Assembly: GCA_026705765.1 (NCBI GenBank)
Contig: JAPPAB010000054.1
Span: 62,001 to 126,000 of the forward strand
Length of the DNA stretch: 64,000 bases
DNA from: Gemmatimonadota bacterium
GTDB taxonomy: Bacteria; Latescibacterota; UBA2968
Direction: 5' to 3'
Below the pieces are notes generated by a model, which was given only the letters and a program-made list of their open reading frames with translations, did not search any database and had not been told where the DNA came from. A program made the translations under genes and the position numbers. Positions 1 through 9,689 of this stretch are shown here, in pieces (position 1 is the stretch's first letter; each line of letters opens with the position of its first letter).

Positions 1-2
1 CC

Positions 3-2636
3 TGTGCGCGCATCGCACAAGATGGTATGGAGGTGACGACTGAGAATGAGCGCATTGATCGGCACCGCCAAACCCTGATGGCTTTGTATATGACCGATCA
101 TCCACACGAGCGCGAAGTATCGGAAGTGGGTTCCCCAGATTTATTACTGGATATGGCTGCCGAGTTCGATGCGCCGATGGATTGGGGCTGGATGGAGCCG
201 ATGCGGGGAGATCGAGAGGATCGCAATCCCTATGTCGATTTTAATCCCGATACCTGTATTGCGTGTGCGCGATGCGTGCGCTATTGCGAGGAAATAGAAG
301 GTGTTTCGGCTATTACCCTTGCGGGTAGAGGGTCGCATACGACGATTTCTACGGTGGATGAAAAATCTCTGCTGGATACGACGTGCGAGTTGTGCGGTGG
401 ATGTATCGATGTGTGTCCAACCGGCGCAATGAATGAAAAATTGCCACTTATGCGCGGGCAAAAACCCGAGCGCGAACTGGTGAAGGTGCGGTCAACCTGC
501 AATTTTTGTGGGGTGGGTTGTCAGCTCGATCTCAATGTGGATTCAGAAGGACGAGATGGTCAGGGACAGATTGTAAAGGTGACGAGTCCACCGCCAGGCA
601 CGACGACCAATGACGGCAATTTGTGTGTCAAGGGACGTTTTGCCTATGATTTTGTCCACCACAAAGACCGGTTGACGCAGCCACTTGTGCGGGGTGAGGA
701 TGGTGTACTGCGTCCAACTACATGGGACGATGCACTCCAAAAAGCAGCGGATGGGTTGTTGGGCGTTGCGGAGCGACACGGTGTAGATGCCCTGGGTTTT
801 GTGAGTTCGTCGCGGTGTACGATGGAGGAAAATTTTCTCGTTCAGAAGATAGCGCGCGCACTGTTTCGGGCAAATCACGTCCATCAGTGCGCGGCTACGT
901 GACACGCGCCAACTGTGGCCGGTCTGGTCGAAACATTTGGTGCGGGTGCTATGACGAATTCAATTGGCGAGATACGCGATGTTGATTTTTTGTTTGTGAT
1001 TGGCAGCAATACGAGCGAGGCACATCCGATTATTGCTATGGAAATGAAGCGCGCGATTCGCAAAGGCGCGACCCTCGTTGTCGCCGATCCCCGGGCGATA
1101 TGGATGACGTCTATTGCGGAAAAGTATTTGCAACTCAATCCCGGTACAGATGTGTGGTTGCTCAATGCCATGGCTCATGTCATTGTGGCAGAGGATTTGA
1201 TTGACCGCGAGTTTATCGAGAATCAGACGGAAAATTTTGAGCAGGTTAAGGAAGCCGTTGCGTCTTATACACCCGAAAAGGCGGAAGAGATAACGGGTAT
1301 TTCGGCAGATGATATTCGCTGGACTGCGCGGCAGTATGCTACGACGGAAAAAGCGGGTATATACTATACGCTGGGTATTACGGAACACGCACACGGTACG
1401 GATAATGTGTATGCGCTTGCCAATCTGGTTTTGATGACGGGGCATCTGGGCAAGCCGTCGATGGGGATGAATCCCCTGCGCGGACAGAACAATGTGCAGG
1501 GTGCAAATGATGCAGGTGCCACGCCGATGTTTTATCCGGGTTATCAGCGCGTGGATGATCCCGAGGTGCGGGCAAAGTACGAAAAGTCATGGGGTGTTCC
1601 ACTGTCTCCGGTGCCGGGTCTGAATCTCAATGAGATGATGAAGACGGTGGGGGAACAGATGCGCGGCTTTTTTGTGATGGGTGAAGATATTGTATTATCC
1701 GAGCCAAATGTTCTCGAGCTGGAAAAGGGTTTGAATAATGTCGATTTTATCGTGATGCAGGATGCGTTTATGAACGAGACGGCGCGTTTTGCCGATGTGA
1801 TTTTGCCCGCAGCCGTGTTTGCCGAGAAGGAGGGTACGTTTACCAATTCAGAGCGCCGCATTCAGAGGGTTCGCAAAGCGGTTGAACCTCCTGGGCAAGC
1901 GCTTCCAGATTGGGAGATTCTGGTGATGCTGGCGAATAAGATGGGCGCGAATTGGTCGTACAAAGATCCGGCAGAAGTGTATGCCGAGATGGTTAAAGAC
2001 GTTCCTCAATTTGCCGGTATCAGTCACGAGAAGTTGGAGAAGATAGATCGCACAGCAGGAGAAGAGAGCATAGCGGGATTACAGTGGCCGTGTCCCGATG
2101 CGGATCATTCGGGTACAAAATTTTTACACGAAGATGGCATTTTGCGCGGCAAGGGGTTGTTTATGCCCGTGCATTATATCCCGCCGGCAGAATTGCCAGA
2201 TGAAGATTACGGTCTTTTTCTTTCTACGGGACGCACGCTATATCACTACAATGCCGCAACGCAGACGCGCCGAGAGTCTGGACTCGATGCAAAACAGTCC
2301 GAGGCTTTTGTGGAGTTGCACCCGAGCGATGCGCGGAAGCGGGGTGTTCATCACGGGGATATGGTGGAGGTGGCGACGCGGCGCGGGCGTGTGCAGTTGC
2401 GGGCTATTTTGTCGCGGCAAGTGCGGCCGGGGTGTATCTGGATGCCGTTGCATTTTGCCGAGGCGCGCGCCAATGTGCTGACGAATGATGTGGGCGATGC
2501 AGTGACGGGAACAGCCGAGTATAAGGTTTGTGCGGCGGAGGTGCGATTGGTTGAGTCGATGCCCGATAATGAAACGTTCTTTCCGGGGAGTTATTACTAC
2601 GAAGAGGGACCGGGGTTGCAGCGCGTGGGTGATTGA
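3..2636 (+). CDS. fdhA: Formate dehydrogenase catalytic (alpha) subunit, selenocysteine-containing, 5' partial
   Basis: Molybdopterin enzyme oxidising formate to CO2. The frame is open from the window's first bases, so the N-terminus lies outside. Visible in order: end of a 2Fe-2S ferredoxin-like region, two 4Fe-4S clusters (CIACARC near 255, CELCGGC near 381), the CNFCGVGC cluster of the Mo-bis-PGD domain near 498, then molybdopterin oxidoreductase and dinucleotide-binding domains. This layout matches NAD-linked FdhA/FdsA proteins. The frame meets one TGA at 900-902, between CAAT and HAPTVAGL, exactly where Sec or Cys coordinates molybdenum in formate dehydrogenases (E. coli FdhF has CARVUHGP). 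The same frame then continues to 2636 without interruption. A gene caller that stops at TGA splits this into two false ORFs (27-902 and 915-2636). Sec decoding is inferred from position and the downstream hairpin. Confidence 0.93.
900..942 (+). promoter_or_regulatory. Sec UGA codon and bacterial SECIS-like hairpin
   Basis: The UGA (900-902) is followed by a two-part stem-loop: CGCCAA (907-912) pairs with TTGGTG (937-942, one G-U), and GGCC (917-920) pairs with GGTC (926-929) closing the loop GGTCT (921-925). The GGTCT loop starts 18 nt after the UGA, the same loop sequence and spacing as in the E. coli fdhF SECIS bound by SelB. This requires SelA, SelB, SelC and SelD elsewhere in the genome. 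Confidence 0.85.
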
Positions 2637-2653
2637 GTTTGGATTAAAAAAAA

Positions 2654-2680
2654 GCCGCGAGCATAACTCGCGGCTTTTTT
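2654..2680. terminator. Bidirectional rho-independent terminator
   Basis: Stem GCCGCGAG (2654-2661), 5-nt loop, CTCGCGGC (2667-2674), with a run of A before and T after. It lies between the convergent formate dehydrogenase and decarboxylase genes and can serve both. The T run reaches into the decarboxylase stop codon. Confidence 0.9.
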
Positions 2681-4140
2681 TAGTAGGCTAACGCCTCTCG
2701 CCCGAATCGCTCGGCGGCCTCAAGGGTCTCGCGCACATCGTCCCATGTTGTGTTGTGGTTGGCGATGCACAGCCGGAGTGAAAATTTTCCATGCAGAAGC
2801 GTCGAGGATATAAAGGCTTTGTCTTCCCAAAAGATGCGGGCGAGTATTGTTTTGTTGATCTCTGCGAGTTCTTCCTCGTCAATAGCGGTAGCAGCGGGGA
2901 TGATCCGGAAGCCTACGACCCCCAGAGACGCGGGGGTCAGCATCTCCAGTATCTGGCTCTCCCGTACATACTCTTCCGCCCGAACGGCCAGTTCCATTCC
3001 CTTTGCTATGGCCCGCCGAAATGCGGCCATTCCGAAGGTCTGGACGGACATCCAGACTTTAAGCGCGCGTACTGATCGGCTCAGTTGCAGGCCGCGATCC
3101 GAGAAGTTCGGGTGGTTCGCACCCCATATTGTGTCCTGGAGAATATCGTGATGAACGCCGAAGGCGTTTTCAAGCGTACTCAGGTCCTTCACCAGCAGGC
3201 AACCAGCCTCATAAGGTTGGAAGAACCATTTGTGCGCATCCAGCCCGATGGAATCTGCCCGCTCGATCCCGCGCAAGAGTTCCTTGCCCTGTTCGGTCAC
3301 GATAGCGAAGCCGCCGTATGCAGCGTCAACGTGTAGCCATATTCCTTCTGCCTCACAGTAGTCTGCCATGGCTTCGAGTGGATCGATAGTCCCGGTACTG
3401 CTCGTTCCGGCATTGGCGCATATTGCAATGGGGTTGAATCCCGCTGCGCGGTCATCGGCTACAGCCTGTGCGAGTGCTTCCATGTCCAGGCGGAAGAGGT
3501 CGTCGCTCGGTATCAGGCGTATGCACTCTGGACGAATGCCGATGATCCTGGCTGCGCGGATGTGCGCGCTATGGCTCTGGTCGTTCATATAGACGGTCGC
3601 ACGTTTGGGGTGGCCCGCTGCTTCTCGCGCTGCGACAAAGGCGTCGAGGCTGGCCGCCGAGCCTCCGCTTGTGAAAAGCCCACCCGCGCTTTCTGGATAG
3701 CCGAGCCATTGCCGCAACCAATCAATGACGACCAGTTCGAGTTGACTCGGACCGCTCCCGACCAGCCAGGTGCATGCATTGACGTTGTATCCGGCGGCCA
3801 TGAAATCGGCCAGCACGCCGGGCCAGGTGGGTGACGATGGGATAAACGCGAAGCAACGCGGGTGGTCCAGTCGCATCGCAATTGGGAGGATCTCGCGTGC
3901 GGCCTGCTCAATGACTTCCTCTGGGGACCGTCCAGCTTCGGGTGGATCCTTCAAGAGTTGTTTCTCCAGTCCCTGCCTGAATTCTCCATCCCAGGCATTT
4001 TCTCCGGGCAAGGTCTCAGTTCGCGTCACCAAAAGCTCCGCGGCTTTGTGCGCGAGTTCAAGCATGAGTTCGGGTGCCATCTGGAGGCTGTTGCCCGCCT
4101 CGTCTGAAAGTTCTCCTTTTGTCTTAGATTGTCTTTCCAT
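2680..4140 (-). CDS. PLP-dependent group II decarboxylase (aromatic-L-amino-acid/tyrosine decarboxylase-like)
   Basis: Probable amino acid decarboxylase producing an amine and CO2; substrate unknown. The PLP lysine motif DAHKW is present, preceded by the NAGTSSTGTIDP and HVDAAYGG segments that hold the cofactor. About 486 residues, usual for the family. Two starts are possible: ATG at 4152, whose ATGA overlaps the stop of the upstream lipoprotein gene, or ATG at 4140, which has an AAGGA motif at the right distance and is chosen here. It is the last gene of a minus-strand cluster behind three lipoprotein genes and a PhyH gene. The cluster suggests uptake and processing of an amino-acid-like compound, which is inference. 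Confidence 0.88.
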   Translation of the reverse strand: MERQSKTKGELSDEAGNSLQMAPELMLELAHKAAELLVTRTETLPGENAWDGEFRQGLEKQLLKDPPEAGRSPEEVIEQAAREILPIAMRLDHPRCFAFIPSSPTWPGVLADFMAAGYNVNACTWLVGSGPSQLELVVIDWLRQWLGYPESAGGLFTSGGSAASLDAFVAAREAAGHPKRATVYMNDQSHSAHIRAARIIGIRPECIRLIPSDDLFRLDMEALAQAVADDRAAGFNPIAICANAGTSSTGTIDPLEAMADYCEAEGIWLHVDAAYGGFAIVTEQGKELLRGIERADSIGLDAHKWFFQPYEAGCLLVKDLSTLENAFGVHHDILQDTIWGANHPNFSDRGLQLSRSVRALKVWMSVQTFGMAAFRRAIAKGMELAVRAEEYVRESQILEMLTPASLGVVGFRIIPAATAIDEEELAEINKTILARIFWEDKAFISSTLLHGKFSLRLCIANHNTTWDDVRETLEAAERFGREALAY

Positions 4141-4148
4141 ATTCCTTC

Positions 4149-5084
4149 TCATCCGTCTGCTGCTACCTGTGGATAAAACCCTGAGAGCAGGGTTAATTCC
4201 ATGCCGGTCTCAGGATCAGTGATTGGGGTGGCATAACCTATCTTGGGTGAGCCAATGGGATCGCCTAACAGTTCGCCATCTCCATTCTCATCTACCGCCG
4301 GATTATCGAAATAATACGCGACAAAACCGCCACCTGCAGCGGCTGCAGCGATGAGTTCCTGGACGTATTTGACGCCATTGGGATCTTCAAAATTAATCAG
4401 GTTTTGTCCCTCGAGATCTGCATTGGCTGCGTGATACACTATGACGCCCTCGCTGTTTAAAACTGCGAGATAGATGGCTTCGTGTTTCCACCTTCCGCCC
4501 TCTTGTCTGAATTCTTCTGCGATGTCCTCGGAAAAGGGGAAGCTTTTCGCGTATTCTTTTGCGGCTTCTACAAATGCTTTCAGGGTTTTCTTATCTACTA
4601 CATCTCTGGCTGTGATCTGTTTTGTTGGCTCTTCCAGGGAGTATGAAACTTTCACCTGTGCCTTTCCACCAACGGGTAAATAGAGTATGACCTTATAGCC
4701 TGCGTTAATTGGTATGCTGGACCAGGAGCCGATCTCGACTCCGTCTTGCGAAGCACGCGCTTGATAATAACCATTGCCCGATGCGATTTCCACCAGTGTT
4801 TGACCTTTTTCATCGGTTGTTCCCGACCACTCATAGGCTGGCGTCTGTCCGGCAATGGAGCGCGAAAATTCTACGGTTGCACCGCTTACTGGTGCGCCAT
4901 CACGATACAAAGTGACCATGACTACAGCCTGTGCTTTGTGATGGGCCACTGCCAATTTGCTCAGAGGGCGTCCGACCTGTTCTTCTGTTCCGATTTCTGA
5001 CTGCGTCAAGCGCTCTCCGCCGCAGTTCCACATCAGTCCTGCAGCAAGAGCTATGATAGCTATACTGCGAATGTGGTTCAACAT
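4149..5084 (-). CDS. Lipoprotein with Ig-like N-terminal module and Cache-type sensor domain
   Basis: 311 residues. Signal peptide with lipidation Cys at about 21 (LMWNC; Asn before Cys is unusual). Residues about 35-150 form a beta-rich module (DGAPVSGATVEF, TLVEIASGNGYY) like carboxypeptidase-regulatory or Ig-like domains. This module is nearly identical to the start of the next two genes upstream. The C-terminal half (ILNSEG-type strand, GQNLINFEDPNG, KIGYATPI, LLSGFYPQ) resembles single Cache domains of bacterial sensors, although no transmembrane or signalling domain follows. Likely an envelope-anchored small-ligand binder. An AGAGG site precedes the ATG; the end overlaps the decarboxylase by ATGA if that gene starts at 4152. 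Confidence 0.75.
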   Translation of the reverse strand: MLNHIRSIAIIALAAGLMWNCGGERLTQSEIGTEEQVGRPLSKLAVAHHKAQAVVMVTLYRDGAPVSGATVEFSRSIAGQTPAYEWSGTTDEKGQTLVEIASGNGYYQARASQDGVEIGSWSSIPINAGYKVILYLPVGGKAQVKVSYSLEEPTKQITARDVVDKKTLKAFVEAAKEYAKSFPFSEDIAEEFRQEGGRWKHEAIYLAVLNSEGVIVYHAANADLEGQNLINFEDPNGVKYVQELIAAAAAGGGFVAYYFDNPAVDENGDGELLGDPIGSPKIGYATPITDPETGMELTLLSGFYPQVAADG

Positions 5085-5103
5085 GGAATCCTCTAAAAAA
5101 AAT

Positions 5104-6717
5104 TTACGGCGTAAACCGATAGACCACGGGCAATTGCGCGGGGTCTGTGATGTTCAAATCTGTGTGGTGGTAGATGTTTATGCGCCCGGTGCCGCAGTCT
5201 CCAAATTCGTCGCAGTTGAGCATGCCGATGAGAGCCTGAAAGCCTGACGTCGCGTGGAGTTCCCTGCGCAGTGCGGCGCGATCTACATACAATTTTCCAC
5301 CAGCTTCGCCTGCAACAATCTCGATGGCGTTGAGCAGTAGCGTTGTGGCATCGTAACCGTGCGCCCAGTAAGGTGTGCCTGGAAATTCGACATACGCAGC
5401 TTCATACGCGGCGAGCACTTCACTTACGCTCTTGCCGGTTATAGCATTGACATTTGTGCCGAGGTCTGTCTCCGGTCCCGCAGCGTAAACACCCTCTGAC
5501 TGCGGTATGGAGAGGAACTCCGAACCGAGGAGAGCCGCACCCGTGATGAGTGTCGCGTCTTTCAGGCTGTCGTGTTCCCGCACCTGCCTGGTAAAAGGTA
5601 TTCCTTCCCTATTGAAGAGCGGGAAGAAGATGCCGTCTGGTGTGGCTGCTGCAAATTCCGTGAGGACGGATGTCATGTCCGTCTGCCCTTTCGCGATCAT
5701 GGCGGTAGTAGTGACTGCGCCGCCGAGGGCGCTGAACGCATCGCCAAACGCGGTGGTGAGGCCCCGGGTGTACGAGTCGCCATCGTTGAGGGCCGCCATG
5801 CGCCGCAAGCCCAATTCATTATATGCGAAGTCGGCGACTGCTCTCGCCTGGTAGAGATCGTTGACAGAAACGCGATAATAGCCGGAGTGGTAGTCGGAAC
5901 TCGCGTTGCCAGCGAGGTCGGATGTGAGTGCCGGCGAGGTATTGGACGGCGAGATCATTACCAGCCCCGCCTCGCTGATCACTGGTGAGGCCGCCACTGC
6001 TGCGCCGGAGCAGGACGTGCCGATGACGCCCAACACCTGTGGGTCGGCGGTGATCTGCTCTGCGCCCATGCGTCCGCCTTCTGGTCCACATCCGCCGTCT
6101 ATTGGCTCGCCGAGTTCAACCGCGTGACCGTGGATCATGCCGAAGTCTTGTACGGCCAATTCAATGGCGTTCCGCGGCGGCCCACCGAGCCACCCCTCAA
6201 TGCTATGTGTGAGCAACGAACGGATTTGAACGCCTTCGCCTTCACCAATTGTGACTAAGGCATCCATAGATGAACTGGTCACCTGTGCTTGTCCCCCGAT
6301 GGGCAAATCCATGACCTCGTAGCCTGCGTTAATAGGAATGCTGGACCAGGAACCAATCTCGACCCCGTCCTGCGAGGCTTGTGCCTGGTAATAACCATTG
6401 CCCGATGTGATTTCCACCCATGCCTGACCATTGTCATTGGTCAGGCCCGACCACTGATAGTCTGGAGCCTGTCCTGCAATAGAGTGCGAAAATTCTACGG
6501 TTGCACCGCTTGCTGGCGCGCCATCACGATGCACAGTGACCATTACTACAGCCTGTGCCGCGTGATGAGCTACTGCTAATTTGCTCAGGGGACGTCCAAT
6601 TTGTTCGTCTGTCCCGGTCTCTGACTGCATTACGCGCTCACCGCCGCAGTTCCACATCAGTCCTGCGGCAAAGACGCTGGTCAATCCCAAAAGTATTACT
6701 GCTGTTATATGCTTCAA
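5104..6717 (-). CDS. Lipoprotein: Ig-like module fused to type I periplasmic ligand-binding domain (LivK-like)
   Basis: 537 residues from a TTG start at 6717 with GGAGG upstream. Lipobox GLMWNC, then the same N-terminal module as its neighbours. From about residue 155 a complete type I periplasmic binding protein follows, of the kind that serves branched-chain amino acid/amide ABC importers: QDFGMIHGHAVEL, GVIGTSCSGAAVAASPVISEAGLVMISPSNTSP, RMAALNDGDSYTRGL, and a C-terminal Cys pair NCDEFGDCGTG. No permease or ATPase genes are adjacent, so it may be a surface binder or serve a distant transporter. It ends 20 bp before the Cache-like lipoprotein gene. Confidence 0.82.
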   Translation of the reverse strand: MKHITAVILLGLTSVFAAGLMWNCGGERVMQSETGTDEQIGRPLSKLAVAHHAAQAVVMVTVHRDGAPASGATVEFSHSIAGQAPDYQWSGLTNDNGQAWVEITSGNGYYQAQASQDGVEIGSWSSIPINAGYEVMDLPIGGQAQVTSSSMDALVTIGEGEGVQIRSLLTHSIEGWLGGPPRNAIELAVQDFGMIHGHAVELGEPIDGGCGPEGGRMGAEQITADPQVLGVIGTSCSGAAVAASPVISEAGLVMISPSNTSPALTSDLAGNASSDYHSGYYRVSVNDLYQARAVADFAYNELGLRRMAALNDGDSYTRGLTTAFGDAFSALGGAVTTTAMIAKGQTDMTSVLTEFAAATPDGIFFPLFNREGIPFTRQVREHDSLKDATLITGAALLGSEFLSIPQSEGVYAAGPETDLGTNVNAITGKSVSEVLAAYEAAYVEFPGTPYWAHGYDATTLLLNAIEIVAGEAGGKLYVDRAALRRELHATSGFQALIGMLNCDEFGDCGTGRINIYHHTDLNITDPAQLPVVYRFTP

Positions 6718-6773
6718 GGTGATTTCCTCCCTTTTTAAGTGTGATACTTTGAAATAGGTCTTTCTTCAGGATT

Positions 6774-8378
6774 TTACGGCGAGAACCGATAGACTATGGG
6801 CAATTGCGCGGGGTCTGTGATGTTCAAATCCGTGTGGTGGTATATGTTCACGCGCCCGGTGCCACAGTCTCCGAATTCGTCGCAGTTGAGTGTGCCCAGG
6901 AGACCCTGAAAGCCGGATGTCGCGTGAAGTTGCCTGCGCAGCCCGGCGCGATCTACATACAATTTCCCGCCAGCTTCACCTGCAACAATCTCGACGGCGT
7001 TGAGCAGCAGGGTTGTGGCATCGTAAGCGTGTGTCCAGTATGGCGTGTCCGGAGATCCGCCGTACGTGGCTGCAAATGCGGCGAGTACTTCATCTACGCT
7101 CTTGCCAGTGGCAGCATTGACGTTTGAACCAATCACTGGCTCCGGGCCGGCAAAGTAGATGCCCTCCGATTGCGGCAGGGCGAGAAACCCCGTCAGGAGG
7201 AGGGCCGAACTCGTGATGAGTGTCGCGTCTTTCAGACTGTCGTGTTCCCGCACCTGCTCGGCGAAGGGCGCACCTTCCAGGTCAAAGAGTGGGAAGTAGA
7301 TGCCGTCTGGTGTGGCTGCTGCAAATTCTGTGAGGACGGATGTCATGTCCGTTTGCCCTTTTGCAATCGTGGTGGTGGCAGCGACTTCGCCTCCGAGAGC
7401 GCGGAACGCATTGCCGAATGCGACGGTGAGGCCCATGGTGTACGGGTCGCCATCGTCTATGGCCACTAAGCGCCGCAGACCCAATTCATTATAGGCGAAA
7501 TCGGCGACTGCGTTCGCTTCATAGAGGTCGTTGTTAGAGGTTCGGAAATAGCCGGGGTGATAGTTGGGACTCGCGTTGCCGGCGAGGTCGGATGTGAGTG
7601 CTGGCGAGGTATTGGACGGCGAGATCATTACCAGCCCCGCTTCGCTGATCACTGGTGAGGCCGCCACAGCCGCACCCGAGCAGTTCGTGCCGATGACGCC
7701 GACTACCTGCGGGTCGGCGATGATCTGCTCTGCGCCCATGCGTCCGCCTTCCGGTCCACACCCGGTGTCCAGTGATTCGCCGAGTTCAACCGCGTGACCG
7801 TGGATCATGCCGAAGTCTTGTACGGCCAATTCAATAGCGTACCGCGATCCCTCAGCAAGCCCGGGCACGACGGTGTGCGAGAGCAACGAACGGATTTGCA
7901 CGGCTTCGCCCTCGCCAATCGCGACAAGGGAACGCATGGATGAACCGGTCACCTGTGCTTGTCCACCGATGGGCAAATCGAGCATGACCTGGTAGCCCGC
8001 GTTGATGGGTATGCTGGACCAGGAACCGATTTCGACCCCATCCTGCGAGGCGCGCGCCTGATAATAACCATTGCCCGATGTGATTTCCACCCATGTCTGA
8101 CCATTGTCATTGGTCATGCCCGACCACTGATAGTCTGGGGCCTGCCCGGCAATGGAGCGCGAAAATTCTACGGTTGCACCGCTTACTGGTGCGCCATCCT
8201 GGTGCACAGTGACCCCTATAGTAGCCTGTACGACATCTTCGTGTACTGCTAATTTGCTCAGGGGACGTCCAATCTGTTCGTCTGTCCCGGTCTCTGATTG
8301 CGTGACGCGCTCGCCACCGCAGTTCCACATCAGTCCTGCGGCGAGGGCCATAACAACTATAATGCGGATGTGTTTCAT
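6774..8378 (-). CDS. Paralogous Ig-like/type I periplasmic ligand-binding lipoprotein
   Basis: 534 residues from ATG 8378, which has GGAGG at good spacing; a GTG lies one codon upstream. The domain order equals the neighbour at 5104-6717, with long identical stretches in both domains (for example AAVAASPVISEAGLVMISPS), so the pair arose by tandem duplication. Divergence is concentrated in the middle of the ligand-binding domain around EGSRYAIELA versus GPPRNAIELA and the SSALLLTGFLALPQSEG region, which may mean different ligands. Like its neighbour it has Asn before the lipidated Cys. Confidence 0.82.
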   Translation of the reverse strand: MKHIRIIVVMALAAGLMWNCGGERVTQSETGTDEQIGRPLSKLAVHEDVVQATIGVTVHQDGAPVSGATVEFSRSIAGQAPDYQWSGMTNDNGQTWVEITSGNGYYQARASQDGVEIGSWSSIPINAGYQVMLDLPIGGQAQVTGSSMRSLVAIGEGEAVQIRSLLSHTVVPGLAEGSRYAIELAVQDFGMIHGHAVELGESLDTGCGPEGGRMGAEQIIADPQVVGVIGTNCSGAAVAASPVISEAGLVMISPSNTSPALTSDLAGNASPNYHPGYFRTSNNDLYEANAVADFAYNELGLRRLVAIDDGDPYTMGLTVAFGNAFRALGGEVAATTTIAKGQTDMTSVLTEFAAATPDGIYFPLFDLEGAPFAEQVREHDSLKDATLITSSALLLTGFLALPQSEGIYFAGPEPVIGSNVNAATGKSVDEVLAAFAATYGGSPDTPYWTHAYDATTLLLNAVEIVAGEAGGKLYVDRAGLRRQLHATSGFQGLLGTLNCDEFGDCGTGRVNIYHHTDLNITDPAQLPIVYRFSP

Positions 8379-8420
8379 CACCGGTCCTCCTGAAAAACGT
8401 TGTGTGAAAATACTGTCGAA

Positions 8421-9443
8421 TCAAGCAAGTGCCAGAGCTTTTCTGGCAGCCTGGGCTTGAGGTGAGTTGGGATCGCGTCGTATGGCGCGATTCATAGCAA
8501 TATACGCGCGTTCATCTCCGGCTTTAGCCAATTCGAGGGCTTCTGCAAATCCTTTCTCCGAATAGCTGAGGTCGCGGGGTATGATGCGATTGTCCTGGTT
8601 TTGCCAGTAGTATTTGAGGTCGTCGTTTTCCCAGTCTTTGTACACGTCTTCCCAGGTGAGATTGTTGAAGATGTTCAGATGGGGTTCGAGCATGTGTTCA
8701 GATAGGGTGTCACCGAGTTTTTGATAGCGGTTGTCGAGGGAGACGCGAAGGCGGTCTTCGGTGAGGTTCGGTAGAGCCTGGTGTACCGTGAGTGCGGGGA
8801 AGATGAGGGTATCGCCGATTTCGTAGTCTGTGCTGTGCCATTGGCCTTCCAATTCGTCGGTGTGGATGCACAGGCTGCCCGCGCCGAGGGAGAAGTGGTG
8901 GTTCATCACGGCATTGATTTTGTGAGAGCCGGGCAGTACGGCGAGGCCACCGAGTTCAATGGGGCAGTCGCCTACAGGTGCCCAGCAGGTGTAGGTGTCG
9001 AAGTTGCCCTGAAAGTGTACAAAGTCCTGGTGAATCGGCGTGGTGTGTGCCGTGTATTTGGGAAACCACAGGCGAGCGACTTTGTGCGGATGCGGGAAGA
9101 CAGGGCCATCCATTACTTTTTCGAGCAGGTCGAGTACTTCTGGTTCATGGGCAATGTGGTGAAAGGCTTCGAGTTTGTACACTTCGTGATATACGTCGGT
9201 GTATTCGGGGTCGCCTTCGGTACATTGTTTGGAAATATCGGCTATGCCATCTATGGGATCGGTTCCCTCGACGAGCCACGGTGTCATTTTGTTGAGCATT
9301 TGTCGCCGCAAATCCCGGAGTTTGTCCGGGTTCTGCAATTTGCGAAAGAAGAGATATCCCTCTTCACGGATGCGCCGCCGCAACTCTTCCGAATCGTCAA
9401 TCGCGTCGTTGGATACGCGCAATTCTGCAATCTGGTCTGTCAT
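8421..9443 (-). CDS. Phytanoyl-CoA dioxygenase (PhyH) family Fe(II)/2-oxoglutarate oxygenase
   Basis: 340 residues. The facial triad is visible: HQD in PIHQDFVHF, distal His in TVHQALPN, and Arg in DRLRVSLDNRYQ that would bind 2-oxoglutarate. GGLAVLPGSHK is typical of PhyH proteins. It hydroxylates an unknown small molecule. AGGAG precedes the ATG. It is probably the first gene of the minus-strand cluster, 42 bp before the first ligand-binding lipoprotein gene, and is divergent from the RND pump. The C-terminus carries an extra helical tail (about 50 residues) rich in Ala. Confidence 0.87.
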   Translation of the reverse strand: MTDQIAELRVSNDAIDDSEELRRRIREEGYLFFRKLQNPDKLRDLRRQMLNKMTPWLVEGTDPIDGIADISKQCTEGDPEYTDVYHEVYKLEAFHHIAHEPEVLDLLEKVMDGPVFPHPHKVARLWFPKYTAHTTPIHQDFVHFQGNFDTYTCWAPVGDCPIELGGLAVLPGSHKINAVMNHHFSLGAGSLCIHTDELEGQWHSTDYEIGDTLIFPALTVHQALPNLTEDRLRVSLDNRYQKLGDTLSEHMLEPHLNIFNNLTWEDVYKDWENDDLKYYWQNQDNRIIPRDLSYSEKGFAEALELAKAGDERAYIAMNRAIRRDPNSPQAQAARKALALA

Positions 9444-9500
9444 GGCCTGCTCCTGGGGTAATGAGGAGATTGGGGCGATTTCTCTTCGGAGGAGATGGTC

Positions 9501-9529
9501 TTCTCAATGGTCTTTAGATCCCTTATAAT
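9501..9529 (+). promoter_or_regulatory. Possible promoter for the RND gene
   Basis: TTCTCA (9501-9506), 17-nt spacer, TATAAT (9524-9529). The -10 is consensus and the -35 matches four of six. It would give an untranslated leader of about 150 nt before the RND start at 9690. Confidence 0.35.
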
Positions 9530-9609
9530 TTATGTACCCTATATTAGAATGCAACTTAAATTAGTGGAGAAGAGTTTAACTATTTTGATCTGACATCTGA
9601 TAGGGCATC

Positions 9610-9624
9610 GCAAACTCCGTTTGC
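9610..9624. promoter_or_regulatory. Possible operator, GCAAAC-TCC-GTTTGC
   Basis: Perfect 6-bp inverted repeat with a 3-bp centre, in the divergent intergenic region between the PhyH and RND genes, downstream of the predicted promoter. A repressor of the TetR or LacI kind could bind here, but no regulator gene is adjacent. Confidence 0.35.
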
Positions 9625-9689
9625 CAAATTTGTGCAAATCTTCGATAATTAAGAGCGATACTCTGTTGATGCTAACTAATGAATTTGCC

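Noticed and set aside
27-2636. Formate dehydrogenase as a pseudogene or two genes split by a nonsense mutation
   Set aside because: The stop is TGA at the exact Sec site, both halves are one frame, flanking residues are conserved and a SECIS-like hairpin follows.
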